Positions 35,201-44,679 of a stretch of 64,000 bases of DNA are shown here, one piece after another. Below the pieces are notes generated by a model. That model had not been told where the DNA came from. It ran no database searches and was given only the letters and a program-made list of their open reading frames with translations. The first letter of the stretch is position 1. Every line of letters starts with the position of its first letter. Position numbers and translations under genes: made by a program. Origin of the DNA: Dyadobacter sp. 676 (GTDB lineage Bacteria; Bacteroidota; Bacteroidia; Cytophagales; Spirosomataceae); NCBI RefSeq assembly GCF_040448675.1, contig NZ_CP159289.1, forward strand, positions 3,559,001 through 3,623,000. The letters run 5' to 3'.

Positions 35201-36523
35201 TTAGCGGCGCATTGCTTTACCGAGTTTCCCGGCGGCCTGCATGGTATTCATTTTTTTCATCATCTTCCGCATTTCATCAAATTGTTTGATCAGGTTGTTG
35301 ACTTGCAGAATGGTGGTGCCGCTACCTGCCGCAATGCGCTTTTTACGGCTTCCGTCGATGATATCGGGGTTTTCGCGTTCCTTTTTGGTCATCGACTGGA
35401 TAATTGCCTCGATCGGTTTGAACGACTCATTATCGATATCGAGGTTTTTCACTGCGGCGCCCATACCGGGAATCATACCGATGAGATCTTTTACGTTACC
35501 CATCTTTTTGATCTGTTGCAACTGGCCCAGGAAGTCGTCGAAGTCGAATTTGTTCTGGCGCATTTTGGCGTTGATGCGCTTTGCTTCGTCTTCGTCGAAC
35601 GCCTGCTGGGCACGTTCGACAAGGGAAATCACGTCGCCCATGCCGAGGATGCGGCTTGCCATACGATCGGGATAGAAGGAGTCGAGCGCCTCCATTTTCT
35701 CCCCGGTACTGATGTATTTGATCGGTTTCTCCACCACCTGGCGGATCGAAAGCGCCGCACCGCCTCGGGCGTCACCGTCGAGCTTGGTCAGAACGACCCC
35801 GTCGAAATCGAGTCTTTCATTAAACGTTTTGGCCGTATTCACCGCGTCCTGACCCGTCATGGAGTCGACCACAAAGAGGATTTCCGAGGGTTTTACGGCG
35901 GTTTTAATGTCCTGTACCTCCTGCATCATTACTTCGTCCACCGCCAAACGGCCCGCCGTATCGACGATCACGATTTTCTTACCTACTTTTCTCGCGTGCG
36001 CAACCGCATTCTGGGCGATGCTGACCGCATTCTTATTCTCGGGTTCCGCGTATACTTCCACGCCGATCTGCTCGCCGAGCACTTTCAGCTGGTCGATCGC
36101 CGCGGGGCGGTACACGTCGCAGGCGGTAAGAAGAACCTGGCGGCCTTGTTTTTTGAGCAACGAGGCGAGTTTTCCGGAGAAAGTCGTTTTACCGGAGCCC
36201 TGCAAACCGGCAATCAGGATCACGGCCGGATCGCCCTTGATATTGATCCCTTCGGCCTGGCCGCCCATGAGCTCGGTCAGTTCTTCCTGCACGATTTTGA
36301 CGAACATCTGCCCCGGTTCAACAGAGATCAGAATTTTCCTGTCGATGGCCTTGTCGCGGATGCGGTCGGTAATTTCTTTGGCTACCTTGAAGTTAACGTC
36401 GGCATCGACCAGCGCTTTGCGTACTTCCTTGGTGGTGGCGGCTACATTTATATCGGATATCCTGTCCTTTCCTTTTAGTGTGCGAAAGGCATTGTTGAGT
36501 TTGTCCTGTAAGTTTTCAAACAT
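35201..36523 (-). CDS. ffh: signal recognition particle protein Ffh
   Basis: 440 residues from ATG 36523 (MFENLQDKLNNAFRTLKGKD). The longer frame to 36619 is excluded by the promoter box at 36567. After the N domain the GTPase has GLQGSGKTTFSGKLA, DVYRPAAIDQL, VDTAGRLAVDE and TKLDGDARGGAAL. The M domain contains the methionine-rich GMIPGMGAAVKNLD and the RNA-binding KKRIAAGSGTTILQVNNLIK. The C-terminus has MMKKMNTMQAAGKL. With 4.5S RNA it guides membrane proteins to SecYEG. No ffs RNA was recognised in this window. Confidence 0.97.
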   Translation of the reverse strand: MFENLQDKLNNAFRTLKGKDRISDINVAATTKEVRKALVDADVNFKVAKEITDRIRDKAIDRKILISVEPGQMFVKIVQEELTELMGGQAEGINIKGDPAVILIAGLQGSGKTTFSGKLASLLKKQGRQVLLTACDVYRPAAIDQLKVLGEQIGVEVYAEPENKNAVSIAQNAVAHARKVGKKIVIVDTAGRLAVDEVMMQEVQDIKTAVKPSEILFVVDSMTGQDAVNTAKTFNERLDFDGVVLTKLDGDARGGAALSIRQVVEKPIKYISTGEKMEALDSFYPDRMASRILGMGDVISLVERAQQAFDEDEAKRINAKMRQNKFDFDDFLGQLQQIKKMGNVKDLIGMIPGMGAAVKNLDIDNESFKPIEAIIQSMTKKERENPDIIDGSRKKRIAAGSGTTILQVNNLIKQFDEMRKMMKKMNTMQAAGKLGKAMRR

Positions 36524-36566
36524 GGAATAATATCTATGAATCTGAACCTGAATTTGAAATAAAACA

Positions 36567-36574
36567 CAAAGGTA
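36567..36574 (-). promoter_or_regulatory. candidate -7 promoter box of ffh
   Basis: TACCTTTG on the minus strand fits TAnnTTTG, 44 bases before the ffh start. The identical octamer stands in front of the MbnPH operon (45118) and blaI (51555). Confidence 0.5.
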
Positions 36575-36583
36575 TAAATAAAA

Positions 36584-36618
36584 TGAGGAGTACGGGAAGG
36601 TAAGTCCCATACTCCTCA
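36584..36618 (-). terminator. Rho-independent terminator after mscS
   Basis: On the minus strand TGAGGAGTATGGGA pairs with TCCCGTACTCCTCA (14 bp, one mismatch) around seven bases and is followed by TTTTATTTAT. It lies between the MscS stop and the ffh promoter. Confidence 0.88.
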
Positions 36619-36641
36619 CTATTAGATTGCGCCGGGCGGTA

Positions 36642-37454
36642 TTATTGCTTTACGGCAACGCTTAACTCGGCTGGCTTCGGGGCCTGGATGCCATCCAGTG
36701 CGAACTGGCGGCTGATGCCTTCGTGTACGTCGTAATAAGTTTCCCAATAAGTCGCGCTGGGCGTCCAAACACGTACATCGAAGAAAATGGCGTTTTCAGT
36801 CAGCTTGGTGACCAAAATATCGTGTTGAACGTCTTTCAGGGCAGTAGGGCAGGCATCGATCGCTTTTTGCACGGAAGCCCTGATTTTATCCACACCATTC
36901 TGGCTTCCCGCTGCGAAAACCATATCGACCCGGATTTTGCCTTTTCCGGAGATATTCGTAATAGGGGAAGTAGAAAGTGCGCCGTTCGGTAGAATAATGG
37001 TTTTATTGTCGGGTGTTACAAGTATCGTGTTAAAAATCTGCACTCCTTCCACGGTGCCGGTGAAGCCCTGCGCGCTGATCAGGTCGCCCACGCGATAGGG
37101 CTTGAAAATCAGGATCAGGACACCGCCCGCAAAATTTGCGAGACTTCCCTGCAATGCCAGGCCTACGGCCAGACCCGCCGCACCGAGTACTGCCACAAAA
37201 GAGGATGTTTCGATACCTACAATGCCCGCGATGCTCAGCAGCAGCATAACATTGAGCAGGACGACGATCAGAGAGCTCAGGAACGGCTGTACATCACGGT
37301 CGACCTTGCGTTTTTCCATGACGTTGCTCAGCATCGAACTGATTTTCCCGACGATGAGCCTGCCGATGATAAATGCGACAATGGCTAATACGATTTTGCC
37401 GCCGTAGAGCGTGACCAGCGGCCAGATCTGCGCCTTGATAATGTCAAAATCCAT
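36642..37454 (-). CDS. small-conductance mechanosensitive channel, MscS family
   Basis: 270 residues from ATG 37454 (MDFDIIKAQIWPLVTLYGGK); in-frame starts at 37529 or 37499 would add a non-conserved leader. Three membrane helices are followed by the pore-lining TM3 with the glycine-alanine pattern VAVLGAAGLAVGLALQGSLA then NFAGGVLILIFKPYRVGDLI. The cytoplasmic vestibule contains TILVTPDNKTIILPNGALS. The channel opens on hypo-osmotic shock and lets solutes out through the inner membrane. It is a stand-alone gene with a terminator behind it. Confidence 0.93.
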   Translation of the reverse strand: MDFDIIKAQIWPLVTLYGGKIVLAIVAFIIGRLIVGKISSMLSNVMEKRKVDRDVQPFLSSLIVVLLNVMLLLSIAGIVGIETSSFVAVLGAAGLAVGLALQGSLANFAGGVLILIFKPYRVGDLISAQGFTGTVEGVQIFNTILVTPDNKTIILPNGALSTSPITNISGKGKIRVDMVFAAGSQNGVDKIRASVQKAIDACPTALKDVQHDILVTKLTENAIFFDVRVWTPSATYWETYYDVHEGISRQFALDGIQAPKPAELSVAVKQ

Positions 37455-37612
37455 GTGTTGCAGAGGTTTTGGTGGTAAGATGTGTGAAAAGTTGACGGGC
37501 ATTTGAGTGCCTTCCGGTTGCAAAGTCATTTATTCCCGGGATATTAGCAATCGGAAAGCGTAAAATGTTTCGTAGAAATTCATCGGCATGTTATAGTAGT
37601 ATCATGAAAAAA

Positions 37613-37646
37613 GGGTGAGCGATGACTGGTTACCATCTGCTCACCC
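37613..37646 (-). terminator. Rho-independent terminator after the DUF6787-like gene
   Basis: On the minus strand GGGTGAGC...GCTCACCC (8 bp, extended by ATG/CAT) is followed by TTTTTTC. It lies 25 bases after the stop of the small membrane protein gene. Nothing else is seen in the gap up to the MscS start. Confidence 0.87.
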
Positions 37647-37670
37647 TCTTGTGTATACTTTGAAAGTCGT

Positions 37671-38000
37671 TTATTTTTTGAACCTGGCGGCAATCCAGCG
37701 GAACATTTTCTTTTCCTTTTCCCAGAAAAAAGAGAACTGGCCCAGCAGAAAACCATACAATAGCAATAAACTCTGGTAAGTCGGGAAAATGAAGAGGATG
37801 TAGGTAATGGTTTTTAGCCACATCGGCGTCGCGTCGTCATAACCCAGGAGGTAGAAAAGCCCTTTTCGAAGCCACACCACCGTAGAGCCCGACAAGCTGA
37901 AAACCGCGAGTACCAATAAAACCTGCCTGGTTGTTTCCAATCCCCATTTTTCCTGCATTTTGCCCAACCAGGGCTGTGCATTCTTTTCTCCGCTTTGCAT
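37671..38000 (-). CDS. small membrane protein, DUF6787-like
   Basis: 109 residues from ATG 38000 (MQSGEKNAQPWLGKMQEKWG); the longer frame to 38057 lacks a good start. Two to three membrane segments are seen: QVLLVLAVFSLSGSTVVWL and TITYILFIFPTYQSLLLLYG. The end LGQFSFFWEKEKKMFRWIAA then RFKK matches the pattern of a short Bacteroidota family with a conserved GQFxFFW-K-basic tail. The function of that family is not known. It is a single-gene unit. The gap to the PepSY gene (38001-38178) shows nothing of note. Confidence 0.75.
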   Translation of the reverse strand: MQSGEKNAQPWLGKMQEKWGLETTRQVLLVLAVFSLSGSTVVWLRKGLFYLLGYDDATPMWLKTITYILFIFPTYQSLLLLYGFLLGQFSFFWEKEKKMFRWIAARFKK

Positions 38001-38178
38001 ATATGTACTGTATTGACTGCAACTGAATTTCCTGCAAAGAAACAACGCGGATCGCAAAAATCCTTGGTTTTAATAAAGGTTTAATGGCTGAATTCGTGAA
38101 AGGCGTACGCGGCATGCCGGGGTGACGATTGTCCGAAAACCGCGACCCCGGTAGCCATCTCCGCCATGTGTCATTCAG

Positions 38179-39712
38179 CTATTTAATCTTTAAAAACACC
38201 AGCAGTCCCAGCACACTTACAATCAAAACGCTCGCTGCGGCGGCAGTCATCACACCGTCGCGTGCGTTTTTGCCGAGAAAATCCAGTCCGCTGTATTTAT
38301 GGAAAAATGCGAAACTGAAACCTTCGCGCCGATCGTGGTCTTCCACCTTCGCCGCAAGGCGGCCTGTGGTCGTTTCAATATAGTAAGTGGTATGTTGAGG
38401 CGTGTCGTACGCCAGTTTTACTACCGGCAGCCGCTTGTTCACAAAGCCGTATTCCCCCGCGAAAGTGGTTACCAGCGAGGCTTTCTCAACTTCTGCGTCC
38501 GAAATAGGCGATGAGATTTGCGCTTCCATCAGGTCGCAGCAGCTTTCCGCATTGCGTGCTTCCTGCGCGGCAAACTTGCGTGCCAGGTACTTCGCGAAAC
38601 GGATGTTGCCGTCGTCGAGCTTTTGGCCGTCACGAATATTTATGTAATCCACGATGGTTTTATCGGTTTCCCAGTCTTTCCGCACGGTTTGCCAGAAAAT
38701 ATTTTTGCCCCATTTGATCAGGCCGATGTTGGAAACGCCTTTGAGGTCGATCATCGACGCCTGTGCGATTTCCTCGGTTTTGATCACCGGATCGTAAATG
38801 TATTTCTGCCGCTGGTCGGGATCGAGCTTTTGAACGGCATGGTAGGCACCCGAGAATGCAAATGCGAATGTGAAAATGCTGCACCAGATGCCGATTGAGC
38901 GGTGGTATTTGCGCAGCATGCCGCGCCGGTTGCCCGAACGGCCGGTTTTAAATTTTTTCCACATTAACCCGTACACCATTACACCGGCGACGGCCGATAG
39001 AATAATGAGACTCAGAAACGCGACCATTACCGCAATGCGGACTGTGTTGTTGGCGATCATATCCATAAAGCCCCAGTTATGGAACGTGCTGAACACCCGG
39101 ATGAAAGCCTTGCGTCCCCTGTCGTTGAACGTGGCAAAACGGCTTTGGCCGGTTTCAACGTAAATATCCATTTCGCGATCGTCGTCGAAGCTGATTTTCC
39201 AGACCGGTAAAAAGCGATTGACATATTTGTACTGATCGGTGAATTCCGTCAGTAATGTGCTCGAAATGATCATCGACTCCGGCTCGCCAAGCATATAGCG
39301 TGCCATGTGTTCGGCATATATGCGATCGCCGTCGGGTAGTTCAAGGCCAGTGGCGGTGTTGAAATACCTTAATTTATCATCCACACCTTTCCTGATACCA
39401 GGCATTTTCTTGAAATCTGACCAACCTGAAATTCTTGAATTCCGTGATCCTGTTTCGGGTTAATACCTGCCCGGGCGATAATATTACGGCGGCAGACTGC
39501 ACCGGTTCGGCTTTAAAGGATTCGTGGGCAATGGCCGTTTTAAACCAATGCGACATGAACGGGTGCATTACGCCGGACGCTGTCCAAAAAATCGTCGGTA
39601 CGAGCGCCAGCAAGCCCAGCCAGCGATGCCAGCGGTAAATGTTCCTGCGGATAGTCTTTTTCGCTTTCGCCCTGAACGACTCTTTCGGTTTAATAGCGAT
39701 TTCCTCTATCAT
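38179..39712 (-). CDS. PepSY domain-containing membrane protein (frameshifted)
   Basis: The first frame (39712-39377) encodes RWHRWLGLLALVPTIFWTAS plus a PepSY segment ending ENAWYQ. The second frame continues VDDKLRYFNTATGLELPDGD, then the membrane helices VMVAFLSLIILSAVAGVMVY and, after a second periplasmic PepSY half, a final helix. One base too many near 39388-39395 separates them; removing it gives about 510 residues. The paired histidines in RWHRW and KYHRSIG are typical of PepSY_TM proteins (PiuB/FoxB-like), some of which reduce metal chelates in the periplasm. Its start lies six bases after the TonB receptor stop, so it is the last gene of the putative copper operon. Confidence 0.87.
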
Positions 39713-39718
39713 AATCTG

Positions 39719-42064
39719 CTACTTTTTACCGGTGAATGTATACTGAACGCCGAAAACGAACGTGCGTGGTGCGGCCGCATTGTACGTGGTGCGGTCGGTG
39801 GCATTGTTACCGCGTGTGGCATTGGTGGCATACAGCACATCGGTCAGGTTCATGACATTGCCGAACAACTCGATGCCCTTCCAGTTATAACCAAGCCGTA
39901 AGTTCAGGATATCGTAACCTTCGTATCTGACGGTATTGACCTGATTTTGGTAGTAGGAAGCCACGTGCTGCCATTCTACCGAAGAGCGGAAGTTTTTAAA
40001 CCATTTGGGATAATAGCTGAATTCGGTGTTCCACAGCCAGCGTGGCGACGACGGCATGTCCTTGCCGTTTACATTTTTTATAGCATCGGATTCACGGCTG
40101 CTTAAAATGAATTCTTCATATCGGTGAATGGCCGTGGTTCCGCCGAAGCGGAAGAAAAACTCCTTCGTCGGTTTATAGGTGATTCCGAATTCGGCCCCAC
40201 GATGCAACGTCTTTCCAGCCGACTGATAATCGTAGGAATTATCCGGCAGCCTCACATTCAGCAACTCGTTCCTTCCATTCATTTGATAGAATGCCAGGTC
40301 GATATAAATTTTGTTGTCGAGCAACGAGGCCCAGCCGCCGATTTCCGCATTGTTAAATTCCGCCGGTTTCAGATTGTAGTAAAACAAATCGCCGTTTTCA
40401 GCCGGTACCGCGCGTTTGCGGAATACCGACGTCAGCCCGGGCGGCGAGAAACCTCTCGAATAGTTGGCATAAATCCCTTTTCCCTTGCCCAAATCATAAG
40501 TAGCGCCGATTTTCGGGGTAACCTTGCTGTAAGACTTACCGCCCGAGGTGCTATCGAGAAAGTTGTTGTAGGTAAATGACATCCGGTCGTAACGCAAGCC
40601 AGCCGAAACGCGGAGCTTCGGTAACAATTCGAAATCATATTGTGCATAAGCGGCCGTATTTTTGATGTCGGCGTCATAATCCGCATTTTTGATGTCGGGA
40701 CGCTCCTTGATGATGGTATACTTTTCCACCGACTTTTTATCCGCCCGCAGCTGCGCGGCGAGGTCGATCTGATAGGACCAGTAATCGGATGGCGAAAAGT
40801 CAAAAACAGCGCCGGTGATCAGTTTGGAGTTCAGGAAATCGAATTTCTGGCTATGCTGGGTAAGTATGCCGAGGCTTTTGAAGTTGCTGGAATTGATCTC
40901 GCCCCTGGCAGTTTCCTGGCCGGTCGTCCAGCGGATGCCGTAATTCGGATTTTGGCCGTGCTCATTTTTTCTTGCAAATGCGGTTATGAAAGTCTGTGAG
41001 CCGTTTTTCCAGTCTTTTTCGAGCGTAAGCCGGCTGCGCAGCGAGCTCACTTTGCGGTAGGTAAAATCGGTGGTGCTCACATATTGGCGGGAGTAAAATG
41101 CGAGGCTGTCCACGCTACCGCTGGTTTGCGAGTCGTATTTGCTGTAAGCCAGGGTATAAATAAGCCTCGTCGATGGCGAGAAGTGATATTCCATTCGCGC
41201 ATTGATCGCGTTCTTATCATAATCTGAGCTTTTCATCCAGGCATCGCGCTGGTTGGCCACGAAGCCGCCCACGTACGCGCCGAACTTGCCAGCCATGCCG
41301 CCGGCGCCATACTGAATGCGTTTGTAGCCCCACTGGTCGGCCTGGACGCCAATTTTGGCGGTCGGCAAGATCGTGGGCCGTTGGGTAATGAAATTGATCG
41401 CGCCGCCCACAGCCTCCGGACCGTAAATGGAAGAGACCGGGCCTTTCACGACCTCGACCGAGCTGACCGCGAACTGGTTGAATTCGAGAATAGAATTGTG
41501 ATTAAAAACGCCCATCGGACGGACGGGAACGCCATCCTCCATATAAAGGAAATAGGCATTGGTCGTAAACGGCTGGCGGATCGCCATCGAATGCTGCTCG
41601 TTGCCCAGGTTCACCATCATTACGCCGGGCACCTTGTTCACGATTTCGTACATGGCGGTAGGTTTGGCCTCGTCGATCATCCGCGGTGTGAGTTTGGAAA
41701 TGGCGATCGGGCTTTCCGTACGCAAAGTGGCCTCCCGGTTACCGGTTACCACTACGGATTGCAGGTTTTCTGACGCGGCATCCAGCCCTATTTTAATGTT
41801 CTTACCACCATCGAGATGCACTTCTTTCGCCGAAAATCCAACGCTGGAAATGCGGAGTACGGCGTTGGGAACCGGGCTATTGAATGCGAAATGCCCATTA
41901 TTGTCGGTAGTGGTGCCGAGGTTGGCGGAGACGATCTGCACGGTTGCGCCGGGAATGGGTTCCTTGGTTTGGGAATCAAATACATTGCCCTCGATGCCCT
42001 GCGCGACGGCCGCACGCGTGCATATATACAGGAATAGCGCCTGTAAAAATATTTTCAGGTTCAT
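39719..42064 (-). CDS. TonB-dependent outer-membrane receptor of the MbnPH locus
   Basis: 781 residues. A signal peptide ends in TRAAVAQ. A carboxypeptidase-regulatory-like domain follows (EGNVFDSQTKEPIPGATVQI). The plug has MYEIVNKVPGVMMVNLGNEQ, YLYMEDGVPVRP-like FLYMEDGVPVRPMGVFNHNS and SSIYGPEAVGGAINFITQRP. A full barrel ends in FVFGVQYTFTGKK with the terminal aromatic pattern. It probably imports a metal or metal chelate. It lies in a same-strand run with MbnH and MbnP upstream and PepSY downstream, which favours copper. An iron siderophore is the main alternative. Confidence 0.93.
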   Translation of the reverse strand: MNLKIFLQALFLYICTRAAVAQGIEGNVFDSQTKEPIPGATVQIVSANLGTTTDNNGHFAFNSPVPNAVLRISSVGFSAKEVHLDGGKNIKIGLDAASENLQSVVVTGNREATLRTESPIAISKLTPRMIDEAKPTAMYEIVNKVPGVMMVNLGNEQHSMAIRQPFTTNAYFLYMEDGVPVRPMGVFNHNSILEFNQFAVSSVEVVKGPVSSIYGPEAVGGAINFITQRPTILPTAKIGVQADQWGYKRIQYGAGGMAGKFGAYVGGFVANQRDAWMKSSDYDKNAINARMEYHFSPSTRLIYTLAYSKYDSQTSGSVDSLAFYSRQYVSTTDFTYRKVSSLRSRLTLEKDWKNGSQTFITAFARKNEHGQNPNYGIRWTTGQETARGEINSSNFKSLGILTQHSQKFDFLNSKLITGAVFDFSPSDYWSYQIDLAAQLRADKKSVEKYTIIKERPDIKNADYDADIKNTAAYAQYDFELLPKLRVSAGLRYDRMSFTYNNFLDSTSGGKSYSKVTPKIGATYDLGKGKGIYANYSRGFSPPGLTSVFRKRAVPAENGDLFYYNLKPAEFNNAEIGGWASLLDNKIYIDLAFYQMNGRNELLNVRLPDNSYDYQSAGKTLHRGAEFGITYKPTKEFFFRFGGTTAIHRYEEFILSSRESDAIKNVNGKDMPSSPRWLWNTEFSYYPKWFKNFRSSVEWQHVASYYQNQVNTVRYEGYDILNLRLGYNWKGIELFGNVMNLTDVLYATNATRGNNATDRTTYNAAAPRTFVFGVQYTFTGKK

Positions 42065-42099
42065 TGTGATGCTTTAAGAGATTGAAATTCAGTCAGGTA

Positions 42100-42486
42100 T
42101 TATGAATTCGATCTCCTGGGCGGGCGCAGCGGTTTGCCGGTTGGCGCTGAATAGAAAGATAACTGATGGAAGAAGCGGACCGGTTCGCGGAATTCTGTGG
42201 CTTGCGGTTCAAAATAGTAAAAGCAGGGTTGCGGTGTAAAGAGCTGGATTACAGGAGTGTTGTGCACTTTTTCGGAAGTTTCCTTATCCTGTTTTTCCTG
42301 CTGCTGCCTGAGTTTTTTGGCCAGATAACACTTGCCGTCGCAATGCAGCTCGGGGCGTTTCCTGTTTTCACAAAGCACCTTGGCGATATATTCCCGGTTC
42401 AGTTTAAAATACGCGATCGTCCCCCACGGGCTGAGCGTAGGAAGCATGATAGCTGCGAGCAGTATGTAGGCTATAACGGAGCGCAT
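42100..42486 (-). CDS. small membrane-anchored protein with C-x8-HC-x3-C motif (copy 1)
   Basis: 128 residues from ATG 42486 (MRSVIAYILLAAIMLPTLSP); the longer frame to 42534 would run into the repeat hairpin. After one N-terminal membrane helix come YFKLNREYIAKVLCENRKRP and ELHCDGKCYLAKKL, with C39, H48, C49 and C53. The same pattern, REYIA-x(3,4)-CEN-x2-RP-x2-HC-x-GKCYLAK, recurs in the 44680 gene. The C-terminus is proline and arginine rich. I do not know the family. The three cysteines and the histidine look like a metal site, and the position between MbnH and the TonB receptor suggests handling of the same metal, probably copper. Confidence 0.8.
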   Translation of the reverse strand: MRSVIAYILLAAIMLPTLSPWGTIAYFKLNREYIAKVLCENRKRPELHCDGKCYLAKKLRQQQEKQDKETSEKVHNTPVIQLFTPQPCFYYFEPQATEFREPVRFFHQLSFYSAPTGKPLRPPRRSNS

Positions 42487-42493
42487 ATTTTTT

Positions 42494-42570
42494 ACTTCGG
42501 CTTTCGACAGTCGGCCGTCGGCTTTTTTGTTCAAACGAAGGTTTGACTGCCGACGGCCGATTGCCGAAGT
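42494..42570. repeat. intergenic GCCGAC-type inverted repeat, copy B
   Basis: The arms 42494-42522 and 42545-42570 pair strongly: CGGCCGTCGGC with GCCGACGGCCG (11 bp) and the outer ACTTCGGC with GCCGAAGT. It occupies the gap between mbnH and the small Cys-motif gene inside the operon. One arm is shared with the copy at 6566-6680. Such a hairpin could lower or stabilise the downstream part of the transcript. Confidence 0.7.
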
Positions 42571-42573
42571 ACT

Positions 42574-43707
42574 TTAAAACGATGTCCCGACGCCGGGATC
42601 GGAAAAACGTTTGTCTTTGATAAAATCGTCGTCATTCAGTGTTTTCAGAAAGGCAATGATCGATTGCTTTTCTGCGCTTGTCAGGCTGATCCCACGTTTC
42701 CGGCCGGCTACATTCAGCAGCGGGTCGAGCGTCGGTGAAACATAAATGCTGTCCTTGCTGCCCGGCTTATCGTTGGCATAATGGTCGAGCACCTGCTCCA
42801 GTGTCGTGAAACGGCCATCGTGCATGTAGGGGGCCGTCAAGCCCACGTTCCGCAGGCTCGGCACCTTGAATTTCAGCCGGTCGTCGTCGTTCAATGTAAT
42901 GGCATATCTGCCCTGGTCGTTGATTCGGTTGGGCGTCAGACCGTTATTCCTGAATTTCTGGTCCGTAAAAAGTTCTCCGGCATGGCAGGAGGCGCATTTT
43001 TGTTTAAAAATCGATAATCCATCCTTCTCCTGAGCGGTTAGCGCAGAAGCGTCGCCTCTTACAAAATAATCGTACCTGGACGTGGCCGAAACCATCGTCA
43101 TCATAAACTGGGACAGCGCCTGCATCATCCGGTCGGCGGTAATGCTGTCGCTACCGAATGCCGCTTTGAACATCTTAGGGTAATCTACTTGCTTGGCGGC
43201 GCCTGCTACCGGCGTTTTTTTTAGCTTTTCGATCACATTACCGATCCGCTCGTCCATCTCAACCTTGTTTTGAATGGGTACGGGCGGCACCATGTCCAGC
43301 TCATGCACGCCGCCGTCCCAAAAGAAGGAAGTATTCCAGGCCATATTCTGTACCGAAGGCGCATTTCGTGTGCCGATCTTGTCATCCACACCATGGCTCA
43401 GGTCGTGGCCGTGATGTGTGAATGCAGCCTGCTGCTGATGACATGTACCGCAACCGATATTGTCCGTTCTTGAAAGTATACCATCGTAAAACAGAAACTT
43501 TCCGAGCTCGACGCCTTCGACCGTCAGTGGATTTCTGGATAAATCATAAACCGGATCAGGGAAATACGACGGTTTTGTCCATTGCAGAGGCGTAGGCGAA
43601 CTGCCCGGCGGCCTGGGTTCCGGCTCGTCGGTGCCGCTTTTCTTGCAGGAAACCGCCAGTGCCAGTAATACCACCCAAAAGCTCAATATGCCTGTAACCT
43701 TCCTCAT
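42574..43707 (-). CDS. mbnH: MbnH-like diheme cytochrome c peroxidase family protein
   Basis: 377 residues. A lipobox (LALAVSC) suggests a lipid anchor in the envelope. Two c-type heme sites are present: C86-G-T-C89-H90 and C238-A-S-C241-H242. The peroxidase-family segments FLFYDGILSRTDNIGCG, GTRNAPSVQNMAWN and FKVPSLRNVGLTAPYMHDGR are also present. MbnH of methanotrophs forms a bis-Fe(IV)-type state and oxidises a tryptophan of MbnP to kynurenine, creating a copper(I) site. Here the MbnP homologue starts 20 bases upstream on the same strand, so this role is favoured over ordinary hydrogen peroxide detoxification. Simple CcpA-like peroxidase is the alternative. Confidence 0.88.
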   Translation of the reverse strand: MRKVTGILSFWVVLLALAVSCKKSGTDEPEPRPPGSSPTPLQWTKPSYFPDPVYDLSRNPLTVEGVELGKFLFYDGILSRTDNIGCGTCHQQQAAFTHHGHDLSHGVDDKIGTRNAPSVQNMAWNTSFFWDGGVHELDMVPPVPIQNKVEMDERIGNVIEKLKKTPVAGAAKQVDYPKMFKAAFGSDSITADRMMQALSQFMMTMVSATSRYDYFVRGDASALTAQEKDGLSIFKQKCASCHAGELFTDQKFRNNGLTPNRINDQGRYAITLNDDDRLKFKVPSLRNVGLTAPYMHDGRFTTLEQVLDHYANDKPGSKDSIYVSPTLDPLLNVAGRKRGISLTSAEKQSIIAFLKTLNDDDFIKDKRFSDPGVGTSF

Positions 43708-43727
43708 TTCGCCTCTGAACGCGATAT

Positions 43728-44555
43728 TTAATTGATTTTGATTTCCTTGACACTAAACATATCGGCGTAATTGTCGGCGACATACTTCGAAGAGTCGGAA
43801 AACATAATCCCGGAGCTTTTCCGGATACTTAACTGCGTAGGGCCATTGAAAATTTTCAGAATATCGGCCTGGATATGCACATTGGAGACAATGCTCGTCG
43901 TGACGATCGCCTTCTGACCGGGGAAAGTCAGTTTGATGGTTTTGAGGTTGTTGAGCGTTTTTTCCGTTCTGCCACCGAAACCGCCTATGTGGTAATAGTA
44001 CTTGCCGTTGGAAGTTGTTGCCGAATCGGAATAACCTTCTAGCATCAGAAAAATGTAGCCTGGGTTCCAGTCCCAATACATGGCTTCCTCATTGGTAGGG
44101 CCCTTATCCTTGTCGAGAATGCCTTTGCGCCCGGGCTCGGACGGGTCCATTACGCTGCGCAGGCTATCCACGCCCACTACGAACTCGATGCCGGTATAGT
44201 CGCCGGTCAACACATTGCGGATTGTCAGTTTTTGCGATTCCGGATGCGCCTCACGGATCAGGAAATAGCTCGAATCCTGCGGGACCGTGAACACGCTGCC
44301 GTCCATCCGGATCAATTTGATGTTCGAAATATAGTAGTTCAGCTTGCTGACCGTAAAGTCCTCGCCTGCGGCGTTGAGGTATCTGGCGCTGTCGAGCTGC
44401 AAATCCTGGCTACCTACCATGTTATCGAATTGCAGTTGAATGGTGCCGGTTTCAATGGGATCGGTATTGTCCTTCTCGTCCGGAAATGAGCAGGAGACCA
44501 TCAGCAACCCCGACATGAACGCCCATGCAGACAGAAATGAAAATGTTCTTTTCAT
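43728..44555 (-). CDS. mbnP: MbnP family copper-binding lipoprotein
   Basis: 275 residues. A lipobox ends in LLMVSC. The mature part is a beta-sandwich typical of MbnP: GTIQLQFDNMVGSQDLQLDS, LNYYISNIKLIRMDGSV and, after a long loop, the family hallmark MYWDWNPGYIFLMLEG with W161 and W163, then YYYHIGGFGG. In characterised MbnP one tryptophan is oxidised by MbnH to kynurenine, and this residue helps bind copper(I). Which tryptophan would be modified here cannot be said. It is followed by mbnH and preceded by a small Cys-motif gene. The family call is strong, copper binding is inferred from homology. Confidence 0.88.
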   Translation of the reverse strand: MKRTFSFLSAWAFMSGLLMVSCSFPDEKDNTDPIETGTIQLQFDNMVGSQDLQLDSARYLNAAGEDFTVSKLNYYISNIKLIRMDGSVFTVPQDSSYFLIREAHPESQKLTIRNVLTGDYTGIEFVVGVDSLRSVMDPSEPGRKGILDKDKGPTNEEAMYWDWNPGYIFLMLEGYSDSATTSNGKYYYHIGGFGGRTEKTLNNLKTIKLTFPGQKAIVTTSIVSNVHIQADILKIFNGPTQLSIRKSSGIMFSDSSKYVADNYADMFSVKEIKIN

Positions 44556-44679
44556 GATCTATGTTTTGTAAGAATAACAGCTCCATACCGCCATTGGCCG
44601 ACGATCGAGCCGGCAAAAATTGCAAAGAGATTTTGTTCTGACCAAGGACAGAACGTAAACGGGGTGATTTATGCTAAAA

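Noticed and set aside
35189..36478. 429-codon plus-strand frame
   Set aside because: It is the antisense shadow of ffh.
42574..43707. Ordinary cytochrome c peroxidase of hydrogen peroxide defence
   Set aside because: Possible by sequence alone, but the adjacent MbnP gene makes the MbnH role more likely.
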